Assembly (NCBI RefSeq): GCF_008630915.1
Contig: NZ_CP043909.1
Location: 1,798,001-1,862,000 of the forward strand
Source: Acinetobacter suaedae
GTDB taxonomy: Bacteria > Pseudomonadota > Gammaproteobacteria > Pseudomonadales > Moraxellaceae
Length of the DNA: 64,000 bases
Direction of reading: 5' to 3'
Shown: piece by piece, positions 10,288-19,800 of the stretch
Layout: each line of letters starts with the position of its first letter
Position numbering within the stretch: the stretch's first letter is position 1
Notes under the pieces: generated by a model
What the model saw: the letters and a program-made list of their open reading frames with translations, nothing else
Database searches by the model: none
Told to the model about the DNA's origin: nothing
Made by a program: the position numbers and the translations under genes

Positions 10288-10289
10288 TA

Positions 10290-11039
10290 TTAATTCTCTA
10301 TTTTCGCTTGTTGAATTTGTTCAGAAGTTTTACCAAAACGTCGCTCACGCCCTGAAAAAACACGAAATGCGTGATCTAGCTCCTTGATCGTAAACTCAGG
10401 CCACAAAGTATCGGTAAAATATAATTCCGCATAAGCTGCCTGCCAAAGCAAGAAATTAGATAAACGATAATCACCGCCTGTACGAATCAACAAATCGACA
10501 GCTGGTAGATCATTTAGACTGACATATTTATCAAATAAATCAACATTTATCTGATCCGTTTGAATTTTTCCTGCAACTACATCTTCAGCAATAGACTTCG
10601 CTGCATGTGCCATATCCCACATACCACCATAGCTAATTGCAATTGAAAGAGTCATTGAATCAAAAGCCGCAGTTTTCCGTTCAGCTTCTTGCATCAAATC
10701 ACGTAGTTCATCAGACAGTCGAGAACGATCACCAATAAAACGTAATGCAATATTGAATTTTTCCATACGAGGTAATTGCTCATAAATGGTTTCTTTGAGC
10801 AATTGCATCAATAAATCAACCTCATATTGTGGTCGATTCCAGTTTTCACTTGAGAATGCAAAAACAGTTAATGCACGAACACCAACTCTTTTACAGTGTT
10901 CAACGACAGGATCTAGGACATTTTTACCCTCACGATGCCCATCACCTTTTTGCATTTGATTTTTTTTAGCGAAACGATTGTTGCCATCCATAATGATGGC
11001 AACATGTTGAGGAAGATGCTGTTCTTCTGATGAGGTCAT
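10290..11039 (-). CDS. uppS: Undecaprenyl diphosphate synthase (cis-prenyltransferase)
   Basis: A 249-residue cytosolic enzyme that extends farnesyl diphosphate with isopentenyl diphosphate to C55, the lipid carrier for peptidoglycan and surface polysaccharides. The catalytic Asp is in IIMDGNNRFAKK (residue 18). FAFSSENWNRP and the C-terminal DLLIRTGGDYRLSNFLLWQ, then AYAELYFT, are conserved family motifs. It begins 4 bp after frr and leads into cdsA. Confidence 0.97.
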   Translation of the reverse strand: MTSSEEQHLPQHVAIIMDGNNRFAKKNQMQKGDGHREGKNVLDPVVEHCKRVGVRALTVFAFSSENWNRPQYEVDLLMQLLKETIYEQLPRMEKFNIALRFIGDRSRLSDELRDLMQEAERKTAAFDSMTLSIAISYGGMWDMAHAAKSIAEDVVAGKIQTDQINVDLFDKYVSLNDLPAVDLLIRTGGDYRLSNFLLWQAAYAELYFTDTLWPEFTIKELDHAFRVFSGRERRFGKTSEQIQQAKIEN

Positions 11040-11043
11040 AAAA

Positions 11044-11598
11044 TCAGACCTTCATCAATTCTGCTTCTTTCGCTGCAAGACGCTTATCAACTTCAGCAAC
11101 ATATTTGTCCGTAATTTTCTGGATATCATCAGCTGCACGGCGATCATCATCTTCAGAAATTTCTTTTTCTTTTAATAATGCCTTAATATCACTTAATACA
11201 TCACGACGAATGTTACGGATCGCAATTTTCGCATTTTCAGCCTCTGCACGAGCAACCTTCTGCATATCACGACGAGTTTCTTCTGTAAGTGCTGGAAGAG
11301 GTACACGAATTGAGTCAGCAGTAATAGGATTTAATCCCAAGTCACTTTCACGAATCGCCTTATCAATTGCAGACACCATTGTACGTTCAAATGGCTGAAC
11401 AATTAATGTGCGAGAGTCTTCAACACCTACGTTTGCAACTTGATTAAGCGGAACGTCAGAACCATAGTAAGGAACCATCACACCATTTAAAATAGATGGA
11501 TGAGCACGCCCAGTACGAACCTTGGCAAAACCTTGCTCCAAAGATTCAAGCGTTTTCTGCATGCGCTGTTCGCTATCTTTTTTGAGATCGTTAATCAT
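11044..11598 (-). CDS. frr: Ribosome recycling factor
   Basis: A 184-residue protein of the usual RRF length (about 185). It has the N-terminal helix [19 protein letters not shown], the conserved [15 protein letters not shown] segment, and long basic and acidic helices at the C-terminus ([19 protein letters not shown] region). With EF-G it splits post-termination ribosomes. It lies downstream of pyrH, as in most bacteria, with a 76-bp gap. Confidence 0.97.
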   Translation of the reverse strand: MINDLKKDSEQRMQKTLESLEQGFAKVRTGRAHPSILNGVMVPYYGSDVPLNQVANVGVEDSRTLIVQPFERTMVSAIDKAIRESDLGLNPITADSIRVPLPALTEETRRDMQKVARAEAENAKIAIRNIRRDVLSDIKALLKEKEISEDDDRRAADDIQKITDKYVAEVDKRLAAKEAELMKV

Positions 11599-11674
11599 AT
11601 GATCTTCCTTACTTATTCATGAGATATTACAAAAAAATTATGCGTAGTATAAAGAGCTTTCGAGCTCACGTACA

Positions 11675-12403
11675 TTAGTTCGTAACGTGAGTCCCTTCTT
11701 TTTCGCCCATTACAACAGAAAGCAATGCGCCAGATTTGTTCATATCAAATACTTGTAATGGCACATTATGGTCACGACATAAGCAAATTGCGGTAAGATC
11801 CATAACACCAAGCTTTTCATCAAGCACTTGATCAAAAGTCAGATTGTCGTATTTTACAGCATCATCATATTTACTTGGATCTTTATTATATACACCATCT
11901 ACTTTTGTTGCTTTCAAGATCAAATTCGCTTCAATCTCAATACCACGTAAGCAAGCTGCTGTATCTGTTGTAAAAAATGGATTACCAGTACCTGCAACAA
12001 AAACACAGACTTCACCCTGACTTAAATGGCGAATTGCATCACGACTAGAATATGGCTCAACAACCGTTCCTATTGATAATGCTGACATTAAGCGTGTTTT
12101 AATATTGCGACGAACCAATGCATCACGCATCGCCAAACCATTCATCACCGTTGCCAACATGCCCATTTGATCGCCTGTTACACGCCCAACCAAACCATCT
12201 TTTTGTAATTGGCTTCCGCGGTATAAGTTACCACCACCAACAACGATACCAACCTGCACACCTAGACCAACTAAGTGAGCAATTGAAAGCGACATTTGAT
12301 CTAAAACTTGGGCATCAATACCCATATCTTTATTTCCTGCTAACGCTTCACCTGAGAGCTTTAGCAAAATTCGTGCATAACGTGGATTCTTAGACGTTGA
12401 CAT
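11675..12403 (-). CDS. pyrH: UMP kinase
   Basis: A 242-residue amino-acid-kinase-fold enzyme that phosphorylates UMP to UDP. The N-terminal motif is [11 protein letters not shown], followed by [22 protein letters not shown] and the C-terminal [16 protein letters not shown]. The reading frame stays open 27 bp further upstream, but the start at 12403 ([11 protein letters not shown]) gives the usual family length and N-terminus. It heads the leftward pyrH-frr-uppS-cdsA run. Confidence 0.96.
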   Translation of the reverse strand: MSTSKNPRYARILLKLSGEALAGNKDMGIDAQVLDQMSLSIAHLVGLGVQVGIVVGGGNLYRGSQLQKDGLVGRVTGDQMGMLATVMNGLAMRDALVRRNIKTRLMSALSIGTVVEPYSSRDAIRHLSQGEVCVFVAGTGNPFFTTDTAACLRGIEIEANLILKATKVDGVYNKDPSKYDDAVKYDNLTFDQVLDEKLGVMDLTAICLCRDHNVPLQVFDMNKSGALLSVVMGEKEGTHVTN

Positions 12404-12458
12404 ACTGTACTCCAAACCAACCAATCTCAAAAAATTATTCGTTATATATCATTCAACA

Positions 12459-13802
12459 TTAAGTAGATTTAATCGCAATTAACTTTGCAAATAAATCATA
12501 TTCATCTGCATCAGTAATTTCGACCTCAAGCAAGTTACCCGCTTGAATCACACTCTTATCAATATCTTCAACAAAAACATTACCATCAATCTCTGGTGCA
12601 TCAGCATATGAACGTGCGACAGCAACAGGAAATTCTTCTTCCAGACTGTCAACAAGTACTGTCATTCTCTGACCAATACGTTTTTGCAGTTTTGCGGCAG
12701 ATATTTCTTGCTGAACCTCCATAAAACGCTCATAACGCTCTTGCTTTATTTCTTCTGGTACATGATCTGGTAAATCATTTGCTGTAGCGCCCTCAACTGG
12801 TGAGTAGGTAAAGCAACCAACACGATCAAGCTGTGCCTCTTTCAACCAATCTAAGAGCATCTGAAAGTCTTCTTCTGTTTCACCTGGAAAGCCTACAACA
12901 AAAGTAGAACGGATCACCAATTCAGGGCATTTTTCACGCCACAATTTCAAACGTTCCAACGTATTTTCACTATGCGCTGGACGCTTCATTAATTTTAAAA
13001 TGCGTGGACTAGCATGCTGGAAAGGAATATCTAAATATGGAAGGATTTTACCTTGCGCCATCAAATCAATGACAGCATCAACATGTGGATAAGGATAAAC
13101 GTAATGTAAACGCACCCATATACCTAATTGACCTAGTGCCTCACACATATCATAGAATTTGGTTTTTACTGGCTGCCCATTCCAAAAATCTAATTTATAT
13201 TTGGTATCCACACCATAAGCAGAAGTATCTTGAGAAATCACTAAAACTTCTTTGACACCTGCTCGCTTCAATGCTGCTGCTTCCTCTAATACAGAACCAA
13301 CAGGACGAGATACGAGATCGCCACGCATACTTGGAATGATGCAGAATGTACAACGGTGATTACAGCCTTCAGAAATTTTTAAGTAAGCATAATGCTTCGG
13401 TGTTAAACGCACCCCTTGCTCAGGCACTAAATCAATAAATGGATTATGTTTTGGTGGTGCTGGCACATACTCATGCACAGCTTCCATCACATCTTGATAT
13501 GCCGCAGCACCTGTTACTTTTAAAACATTTGGGTGCATTTGGCGGATTTTATCTTCGTCCTTACCAAGGCAACCTGTAACGATAACTCGACCATTTTCGT
13601 TCATGGCTTCGCCAATCGCATCTAAAGACTCTTGTACTGCAGATTCAATAAAACCACAGGTGTTAATCACAACCAAATCCGCACCATCATAATCTGATGC
13701 AACTTGATAACCTTCAGTCTTTAACTGAGTTAAAATTCGTTCAGAATCTACCAATGCCTTAGGACAACCTAAAGATACAAAACCGACTTTGGGGGTCTTC
13801 AT
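12459..13802 (-). CDS. rimO: Ribosomal protein uS12 methylthiotransferase RimO
   Basis: A 447-residue radical-SAM enzyme that adds a methylthio group to an Asp of ribosomal protein S12. The N-terminal UPF0004 domain has conserved Cys residues ([33 protein letters not shown]) for one 4Fe-4S cluster. The radical-SAM motif is [14 protein letters not shown], and a TRAM domain lies at the C-terminus (about 380-447). The frame extends 41 codons upstream, but [15 protein letters not shown] at 13802, with a GGAG about 10 bp before it, is the natural start. It is followed by pyrH after 55 bp. Confidence 0.95.
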   Translation of the reverse strand: MKTPKVGFVSLGCPKALVDSERILTQLKTEGYQVASDYDGADLVVINTCGFIESAVQESLDAIGEAMNENGRVIVTGCLGKDEDKIRQMHPNVLKVTGAAAYQDVMEAVHEYVPAPPKHNPFIDLVPEQGVRLTPKHYAYLKISEGCNHRCTFCIIPSMRGDLVSRPVGSVLEEAAALKRAGVKEVLVISQDTSAYGVDTKYKLDFWNGQPVKTKFYDMCEALGQLGIWVRLHYVYPYPHVDAVIDLMAQGKILPYLDIPFQHASPRILKLMKRPAHSENTLERLKLWREKCPELVIRSTFVVGFPGETEEDFQMLLDWLKEAQLDRVGCFTYSPVEGATANDLPDHVPEEIKQERYERFMEVQQEISAAKLQKRIGQRMTVLVDSLEEEFPVAVARSYADAPEIDGNVFVEDIDKSVIQAGNLLEVEITDADEYDLFAKLIAIKST

Positions 13803-14131
13803 GAATCTGCGCTCCACTTGAATCGGCGTATTGTATGTCTTTTCTTGGCTTACGCATAGCAGCAAAGACATCTCTTTGTGTAATGCACCAAAATACAACC
13901 AAAGTTTTGATAAAAATTTACACATGCACCACTTTGGAACATAATAAAATAATCAAATCATCCAATCTATGTGAAAAATACCGTATAAAAGGATGAACTC
14001 TTGAATAAACTATTGAAAATTAGTCAATACAAAGTTGGCGTGCATTTTGCATAACCTACATTTAAGACATTAATGGCTCTTCATCCAAATTGATATTTAA
14101 TTGCGCCATTTTAAAACAGGACGATTCACAA
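13803..14131. other. Divergent intergenic region rimO / ntrB
   Basis: A 329-bp A+T-rich stretch between divergent genes. It must hold both promoters, but I could not assign a convincing -35/-10 pair or operator. Open frames here are only upstream extensions of rimO and ntrB. Confidence 0.5.
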
Positions 14132-15241
14132 ATGGATCAACACAACACTATCGACTATCGACTATTGGTCGATAACTTAACAACTGCCATTTTATTGGTC
14201 GATAGTCAGCTTAATATTTTTTACTTAAATTCAGCTTGTGAAGCATTGTTTGATATCAGCTTACTACGCGCATCTGGTCAACCTGTACTAAATCTGCTCC
14301 ACGCCCATGATGATCCATTTAATACCCATGAGGCTTTGTTAAATACTTTAAAAAGTGGACAACATTATACGCGCCGCGAAGCTGTTATTAATGTCAACTT
14401 TAAATCCATCCATGTTGATTATACAGTTTCACAGCTCAACACAAGTAAAAATCAGCCTACATTGCTGTTAATCGAGCTAAATCCAATTGATCGTATGTTG
14501 AAAATTTCGAAAGAAGAAAATCTAGTTCAACAGCATCAAGTAGCCCGCCAGCTTGTTCGCGGCGTAGCACATGAAATTAAAAATCCTTTAGCTGGAATCC
14601 GTGGTGCAACTCAACTGCTTGCACGTAGTTTAAATGATGACAGCTATCGTGAGTTTACAGACATTATTATCAATGAAGTAGATCGTCTCACTAATTTAGC
14701 CGACACGATGCTTGGTTCACGTCAACTCCCTAGCTATGAACATGTCAATGTGCATGAGCCATTGGAGCGCGTCCGCTCATTAATTACGAATCAAACCAAA
14801 AAGAAAATTAAGATTACTCGCGATTATGATCTTTCATTACCTGAAGTAATGGCTGATCGAGATCAACTTATTCAAGTCATGCTGAATATCAGTGTCAATG
14901 CTGTACAAGCAATGACTGAAAATAAAGATTTCTTTGTCGATTCTGAACCTGAACTGATTTTAAGGACTCGGATTCAAAGACTTGTCACAATTAATGGTGT
15001 GTTAAATCGTTCAACGATCCGAATCGATATTGAAGACAATGGACCAGGCGTACCAGAAAGTATTCTGGAATCCGTTTTTTATCCACTGGTCACAGGACGT
15101 GCTAAAGGCACGGGGCTGGGACTCAGTATTGCACAAAACATCATGCATCAACATAACGGAATGATCGAATGTCAATCCGTTGCTGGAAAAACTGTATTTA
15201 GCTTATATCTACCTTGGGAGTCAAACCATGTCACGAAATAA
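14132..15241 (+). CDS. ntrB: Nitrogen regulation sensor histidine kinase NtrB
   Basis: A 369-residue cytosolic sensor kinase. An N-terminal PAS domain (about 10-120) is followed by the DHp phospho-acceptor motif VAHEIKNPLAGIRGATQLL, with His147. The ATPase domain shows N-box NISVNAVQAM, G1 DNGPGVP and G2 GRAKGTGLGLS. In relatives it phosphorylates NtrC under nitrogen limitation and dephosphorylates it when PII signals sufficiency. The ATG at 14132 (MDQHNTIDYR) is preceded by AGGA and is preferred to the more distal ATG at 14090. Its end overlaps the ntrC start by 14 bp. Confidence 0.93.
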   Translation: MDQHNTIDYRLLVDNLTTAILLVDSQLNIFYLNSACEALFDISLLRASGQPVLNLLHAHDDPFNTHEALLNTLKSGQHYTRREAVINVNFKSIHVDYTVSQLNTSKNQPTLLLIELNPIDRMLKISKEENLVQQHQVARQLVRGVAHEIKNPLAGIRGATQLLARSLNDDSYREFTDIIINEVDRLTNLADTMLGSRQLPSYEHVNVHEPLERVRSLITNQTKKKIKITRDYDLSLPEVMADRDQLIQVMLNISVNAVQAMTENKDFFVDSEPELILRTRIQRLVTINGVLNRSTIRIDIEDNGPGVPESILESVFYPLVTGRAKGTGLGLSIAQNIMHQHNGMIECQSVAGKTVFSLYLPWESNHVTK

Positions 15242-16727
15242 AATTTGGGTAATAGATGACGATCGTGCCATGCGTTGGGTACTTGAAAAAACATTCAAAG
15301 AAGAAGGTTTTGATGTCACCAACTTTGAAGAAGCACAAACCGCTCTTGAACGTCTACACGATGATGCGCCAGATGTCATTTTAACAGACATCCGCATGCC
15401 TGGAATTGATGGTTTAACATTCTTATCAAAAGTCAAAAACTCACATCCAGATTTACCTGTGATTATTATGACTGCACATTCAGATCTAGAATCTGCAGTA
15501 TCAAGTTATCAAACAGGTGCTTTTGAATATTTACCAAAACCTTTTGATATTGATGAAGCATTAGCTTTGGTTAATCGAGCTATTTTACATATCAATAAAT
15601 TGCAACAACAAGAGGCCACCAAAACCGCATCTCCATTGCAATCTACCGAAATTATTGGTGAATCACCAGCAATGCAAGAAGTATTTCGTGCGATTGGACG
15701 TTTATCTCAATCACACATCACTGTTTTAATTAATGGTGAATCAGGTACAGGTAAAGAGCTGGTTGCCCACGCGTTACACAAGCACTCGCCTCGTCGTGCC
15801 AAACCTTTTATTGCCTTAAATATGGCCGCTATTCCAAAAGACTTGATTGAAACTGAGTTGTTTGGACATGAAAAAGGCGCATTCACAGGGGCCAACACCC
15901 AACATCAAGGGCGATTTGAGCAAGCAAATGGTGGCACTTTGTTTCTTGATGAAATTGGCGATATGCCTTTTGAAACTCAAACACGTTTGCTGCGTGTTCT
16001 TGCTGATGGTGAGTTTTATCGTGTTGGTGGCCACATCCCTGTTAAAGTCGATGTGCGTATTGTTGCGGCGACACATCAAGACCTTGAAAAGCTTGTTAAT
16101 GAAGGTCGTTTCCGTGAAGACTTATATCATCGTCTAAACGTCATTCGGATTCATATCCCAAAACTTGCTCATCGTAGCGAAGATATTCCTATGTTGGCAC
16201 AGCATTTCTTGGCACGTGCTGGTAAAGAGCTTGGCGTAAGCCCTAAAATCTTGCGCACAGAAACAACTGATTATATGCAACAGTTGCCATGGCCAGGTAA
16301 TGTCCGTCAACTAGAGAATACTTGTCGTTGGCTTACAGTCATGATTACGGGACGCGAAGTTTATCCAGAAGACTTACCAGCGGAACTAAAACAAGTCACC
16401 CCGAATAAAGCACTAAATGATGGAACAACGACAACCATTTCAAGCAACCCAAACATCGTTGAAAGAATTGCTGTACATCATTGGGATGAACTATTAAGTC
16501 AATGGGCAATCCAAAAACTTAAAAATGGTGAAATGAAGATTCTCGACATTGCAACCCCCATGTTTGAACGCACACTGATTACAGCTGCATTACAACAAAC
16601 TCGAGGTCGAAAACGTCACGCAGCAGAGCTTTTAGGTTGGGGACGAAATACCCTGACACGCAAACTCAAAGAATTGGGTATGGATTCAACGGAAGATGAT
16701 GATGACGAAGAAGTTCGTTCAGCCTAA
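15228..16727 (+). CDS. ntrC: Sigma-54-dependent nitrogen response regulator NtrC
   Basis: A 499-residue enhancer-binding protein. The receiver domain (1-120) has acidic pocket IDDD and phospho-acceptor Asp54 (ILTDIRMPG). The AAA+ domain has Walker A GESGTGKE and the sigma-54 contact loop GAFTGA. The C-terminal Fis-type HTH is GRKRHAAELLGWGRNTL. An unusual acidic tail (DSTEDDDDEEVRSA) follows. The start at 15228 lies inside the last codons of ntrB, so the two are translationally coupled. Likely targets include the sigma-54 promoters seen at 47549 and 47865. Confidence 0.94.
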   Translation: MSRNKIWVIDDDRAMRWVLEKTFKEEGFDVTNFEEAQTALERLHDDAPDVILTDIRMPGIDGLTFLSKVKNSHPDLPVIIMTAHSDLESAVSSYQTGAFEYLPKPFDIDEALALVNRAILHINKLQQQEATKTASPLQSTEIIGESPAMQEVFRAIGRLSQSHITVLINGESGTGKELVAHALHKHSPRRAKPFIALNMAAIPKDLIETELFGHEKGAFTGANTQHQGRFEQANGGTLFLDEIGDMPFETQTRLLRVLADGEFYRVGGHIPVKVDVRIVAATHQDLEKLVNEGRFREDLYHRLNVIRIHIPKLAHRSEDIPMLAQHFLARAGKELGVSPKILRTETTDYMQQLPWPGNVRQLENTCRWLTVMITGREVYPEDLPAELKQVTPNKALNDGTTTTISSNPNIVERIAVHHWDELLSQWAIQKLKNGEMKILDIATPMFERTLITAALQQTRGRKRHAAELLGWGRNTLTRKLKELGMDSTEDDDDEEVRSA

Positions 16728-16747
16728 GTAATAATCCCCCTCTAAAA

Positions 16748-16780
16748 AAGCGAGCTTCAAAATTAGCTCGCTTCTTTGTT
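16748..16780 (+). terminator. Terminator after ntrC
   Basis: A 9-bp stem aagcgagct/agctcgctt with loop tcaaaatt, followed by a T-rich run, begins 20 bp after the ntrC stop. Confidence 0.75.
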
Positions 16781-16811
16781 CAACAACAAAAACACAACCA
16801 CCAAGAAAACT

Positions 16812-16858
16812 CCATACAACACATAACACCATACAACACATATGGTTTTTGCTATAAT
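16812..16858 (+). promoter_or_regulatory. Candidate promoter and operator of the TetR gene
   Basis: A -10 box tataat lies at 16853-16858. Just upstream, a perfect inverted repeat accata-N7-tatggt spans 16828-16846, placed between the expected -35 and -10. A 14-bp direct repeat ccatacaacacata occurs at 16812 and 16829. The dyad length and placement fit an autoregulatory TetR operator; this is inference. Confidence 0.5.
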
Positions 16859-16891
16859 GCTCACACCCAATCATCAATAGTACCGAATACT

Positions 16892-17533
16892 ATGACAGAT
16901 ATTTGTTACCCAAACTGTGAGCAACCTCAAACTCGTCGTGGTCAAGAACGTCGTCTTGCATTACTGCTATGTGCAACCGATCTCTTTCTTGAAAAGGGTT
17001 ATGATGATGTTTCTTTGGATGACATCGTAAGTCATGCTGGAGGCTCAAAAGCTTCTATATATAAATACTTTGGTAATAAAGAAGGACTCTTTACTGCGAT
17101 TTGTGATTATCGAAGAGAGGTTTTTTTTAATGGTGTTTGTTTGCCATACTCTCCAGATTGTGTCAGCTTAAAAAATTATTTGACTCAAACACTTCAACGT
17201 TTTTACCACCACATCATCAAACCAGAAAATATTGCGTTTATGCGCATGTTTACTGAGCAATCACAGAAAGATACCCAACTAGCGAATTATTTCTACGATA
17301 AATGTGCGGTTAATATTCAAAACACAATTGCATGCGCACTACATCAAGCACATCTAAACAATGAAATCACCTGTATGCATCCTCATTTCTCAGCAACAAT
17401 GTATTTTGGTATTTTACGTGACGTTGAATGGCGTATTCTAATGGGCTTAAAGGTCCAAGAAAATGATTTAGAAATCTTTGATTATATTCAATATTCTGTA
17501 GATCTATTTTTAAAAGCTCATCAAAAGGTCTAA
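16892..17533 (+). CDS. TetR/AcrR-family transcriptional regulator
   Basis: A 213-residue one-component regulator. The N-terminal HTH (about 20-65) shows GYDDVSLDDIVSHAGGSKAS and IYKYFGNKEGLF, diagnostic of TetR. The C-terminal domain (about 85-210) resembles the AefR-like TetR_C_7 type, but its ligand cannot be told. It stands alone between ntrC and argF, each with its own signals, so the neighbours do not reveal a target. The dyad immediately upstream suggests self-repression. The Cys-containing N-terminus (DICYPNCEQPQ) precedes the DNA-binding domain. Confidence 0.88.
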   Translation: MTDICYPNCEQPQTRRGQERRLALLLCATDLFLEKGYDDVSLDDIVSHAGGSKASIYKYFGNKEGLFTAICDYRREVFFNGVCLPYSPDCVSLKNYLTQTLQRFYHHIIKPENIAFMRMFTEQSQKDTQLANYFYDKCAVNIQNTIACALHQAHLNNEITCMHPHFSATMYFGILRDVEWRILMGLKVQENDLEIFDYIQYSVDLFLKAHQKV

Positions 17534-17537
17534 TTCT

Positions 17538-17634
17538 TTTGCATTTTTGAACACCTGTAGTATAGTATTCAATTCTTTTTTATTCACCACCCGTTAAACA
17601 ACAATTAATTATTGTTTTTACTCAATAATTATTG
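17538..17634 (+). promoter_or_regulatory. argF promoter and tandem palindromes resembling ARG boxes
   Basis: A possible promoter, tttgca (17538-17543) N17 tatagt (17561-17566), is followed by two A+T-rich palindromes: aacaat-N5-attgtt at 17600-17616 and caataattattg at 17623-17634. They share the direct repeat aattattgt exactly 20 bp apart. The spacing resembles paired ARG boxes of ArgR, but no ArgR gene is in view and the boxes lie downstream of the predicted promoter. Confidence 0.4.
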
Positions 17635-17645
17635 TGGGAGTAGCT

Positions 17646-18566
17646 ATGGCGCTTCGGCATTTTCTAACTTTACGTGACCTATCTTCTTTAGAACTGCAAC
17701 GCATTTTAGATCGCGCACAAGAACTTAAACGCATGCAGCATAGCAATACGTTGTATCAACCATTTGCTGGTAAAGTTTTGGGAATGATTTTTGAGAAGTC
17801 GAGTACACGTACACGTATTTCTTTTGAAGCAGGTATTTGCCAGTTTGGTGGCAGTGCAATCTTCCTTTCCCCACGCGATACACAACTTGGTCGTGGTGAA
17901 CCAATCGAAGATTCTGCTCGTGTTATCTCAAGCATGCTTGACATCGTCATGATTCGCACATTTGGTCATGATATTGTTGAACGCTTTGCATCCTATTCGA
18001 AAGTACCAGTGATCAATGGGCTCACTGATGACCATCACCCTTGCCAGCTCCTTGCAGACCTGCAAACTTTCCAAGAACATCGTGGCAGCATTGAAGGCAA
18101 AACAGTTGCTTGGATCGGTGATGGCAACAATATGTGTAATTCATATATTGAAGCTGCGCATATGATGGGCTTCAAACTCAAAATTGCCTCGCCTGAAGGC
18201 TACGAACCAAAACCAGAGTTTTTAGCTGAATTTGCAGATTGTGTTGAAGTCTTTAATAAAGCAGAAGATGCAGCTGTAAATGCTGACCTGATTGTCACCG
18301 ACGTATGGGCAAGTATGGGACAAGAAGAAGAGCAAAAACTTCGTGAAAAAGCATTTGCAGACTTCCAAGTCAATGAGCAATTAATGGACCTCGCTCATCC
18401 TGATTGTTTATTTATGCATTGTTTGCCAGCACATCGTGGTGAAGAGATTTCAGAAAACATGTTAGATCACAAAAATGCGGTCGTTTGGGATGAAGCAGAA
18501 AACCGCTTACATGCACAGAAAGCATTGATGGAATTTCTACTTAATGAAAATATGAAAAAAGATTAA
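17646..18566 (+). CDS. argF: Ornithine carbamoyltransferase (anabolic)
   Basis: A 306-residue enzyme converting ornithine and carbamoyl phosphate to citrulline in arginine synthesis. It has the carbamoyl-phosphate motif [22 protein letters not shown], the ornithine loop ([10 protein letters not shown]) and the catalytic [10 protein letters not shown]. The ATG at 17646 sits 6-7 bp after GGGAG and is preferred to the upstream in-frame codon at 17634. It is monocistronic, with a strong terminator after it. Confidence 0.95.
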   Translation: MALRHFLTLRDLSSLELQRILDRAQELKRMQHSNTLYQPFAGKVLGMIFEKSSTRTRISFEAGICQFGGSAIFLSPRDTQLGRGEPIEDSARVISSMLDIVMIRTFGHDIVERFASYSKVPVINGLTDDHHPCQLLADLQTFQEHRGSIEGKTVAWIGDGNNMCNSYIEAAHMMGFKLKIASPEGYEPKPEFLAEFADCVEVFNKAEDAAVNADLIVTDVWASMGQEEEQKLREKAFADFQVNEQLMDLAHPDCLFMHCLPAHRGEEISENMLDHKNAVVWDEAENRLHAQKALMEFLLNENMKKD

Positions 18567-18591
18567 GCCTGTACTCGCTTACTTTAATTCT

Positions 18592-18620
18592 AAAAACAGC
18601 ATCCTCGTGATGCTGTTTTT
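18592..18620 (+). terminator. Terminator after argF
   Basis: A 12-bp perfect stem aaaaacagcatc/gatgctgttttt with loop ctcgt ends in a T-run 26 bp after the argF stop. Confidence 0.85.
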
Positions 18621-18683
18621 ATTTATACGCTTAAATTGAACACTACAACAAAAACACTTATAGTAGTTTATCGACACGATTAA

Positions 18684-19229
18684 ATGCTTGTGATAGCGTA
18701 CATGATGACTTCATTAGAACAAACACTCACACAAATTCCTAGTTTTTCCTTAGTGCATGAACATCTGTTTACTTCAGCTCAGCCCTCAACTGAAGAATTG
18801 CAACTAATTAAAGAATATGGATGCAGCACTGTCATCAATCTCGCAACAAGTAAATCTGAAAATCATTTAGTTAAACAAGATCAAATCTGTTTAGATCTAG
18901 GTCTTAACTATATTCACATTCCTATTGACTGGGATGTACCCTGTTCAGAACAATGCCTACTTGTTTTAGATTTAATCGATCATCTTGTTCAGAATGAAGT
19001 AGTTTGGCTGCATTGTGCCAAGAATATGCGTGTGAGTAGCTTGATGTATCTCTATCGTCAATTTTATATGAATATTGATCTACCGACCGCGCAAGCGCTG
19101 TTACATGAAATCTGGGAACCTAATGAAACATGGACGGGTCTCATTCACAGTATTGCTCTACAACTCCAAGGTCGTAAAGCAACACAAGAGCTCCAACAAT
19201 CCATGATCAATGCAGATCATTTTGCCTGA
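18684..19229 (+). CDS. Protein tyrosine phosphatase-like protein with a shortened active-site loop
   Basis: A 181-residue cytosolic protein that resembles the cysteine-phosphatase fold found alone or with beta-lactamase-like hydrolases. It has the N-terminal GQP-like segment LFTSAQPSTEELQLIKEYG, then STVINLAT, then the loop VVWLHCAKNMRVSSL. Canonical phosphatases have HC-x5-R; here only four residues separate Cys and Arg, and the usual central Gly is Asn. Activity is therefore uncertain. The start may be 18684, or 18705 (MTSLEQ); neither has a good ribosome binding site. Its 3' end overlaps the convergent ispF by 13 bp. Confidence 0.7.
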   Translation: MLVIAYMMTSLEQTLTQIPSFSLVHEHLFTSAQPSTEELQLIKEYGCSTVINLATSKSENHLVKQDQICLDLGLNYIHIPIDWDVPCSEQCLLVLDLIDHLVQNEVVWLHCAKNMRVSSLMYLYRQFYMNIDLPTAQALLHEIWEPNETWTGLIHSIALQLQGRKATQELQQSMINADHFA

Positions 19230-19708
19230 TGTGAAAGCAGTACAATTGCACTCGCCAAAATACCTTCCTGACGACCAGTAAAACCTAGTTTTTCAGTGGT
19301 CGTCGCTTTAATACTAATCTGCGTAATATCCACATCTAATACATCAGCGATACTTTGGCGCATTTCTAAATTATGCGGTGCTAATTTCGGTCGTTCGCAC
19401 GCAACTGTGATATCTGCATTATTTAAATGATAACCCCTATCTAAAATCAATTGATAAACATGTTTCAGTAAAACACGGCTATCTACCCCTTTATATTCAG
19501 GATCAGTATCTGGGAAATGCTGACCGATATCCCCTAAGGCAAGTGCCCCTAACAAAGCATCACACAGTGCATGTAGAATTACATCACCATCAGAATGTGC
19601 CTTCAAACCATGTGTATGCGGTATTTTAATGCCTGCCAAAGTAACAAACTGCCCGTCGTCAAAAGCATGTACATCAATGCCTTGACCAATTCGAATCTGA
19701 GCAACCAT
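19217..19708 (-). CDS. ispF: 2-C-methyl-D-erythritol 2,4-cyclodiphosphate synthase
   Basis: A 163-residue trimeric Zn enzyme of the MEP isoprenoid pathway, forming the cyclic diphosphate. Metal ligands are visible in GIDVHAF (Asp12, His14) and in the HSDGDVILHALCDALLGA region; ADITVACERPKL and TTEKLGFTGRQEGI are the conserved C-terminal motifs. In many genomes ispF is fused or next to ispD; here it stands alone and converges on the phosphatase-like gene, with overlapping 3' ends. Confidence 0.96.
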   Translation of the reverse strand: MVAQIRIGQGIDVHAFDDGQFVTLAGIKIPHTHGLKAHSDGDVILHALCDALLGALALGDIGQHFPDTDPEYKGVDSRVLLKHVYQLILDRGYHLNNADITVACERPKLAPHNLEMRQSIADVLDVDITQISIKATTTEKLGFTGRQEGILASAIVLLSHQAK

Positions 19709-19800
19709 ATGATTTTCCTTTTAGAATATACTGAACTGATCTTGAATTCAGGCTTTCTATTTCGCTATAGTACATTGAGCAAATTAGACTGAAAGTATAA

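Noticed and set aside
12404..12430. Nine-codon N-terminal extension of pyrH
   Set aside because: The family start fits the ATG at 12403, and the added residues do not match UMP kinases.
13803..13925. 41-codon N-terminal extension of rimO
   Set aside because: The ATG at 13802 has a GGAG and the normal RimO N-terminus.
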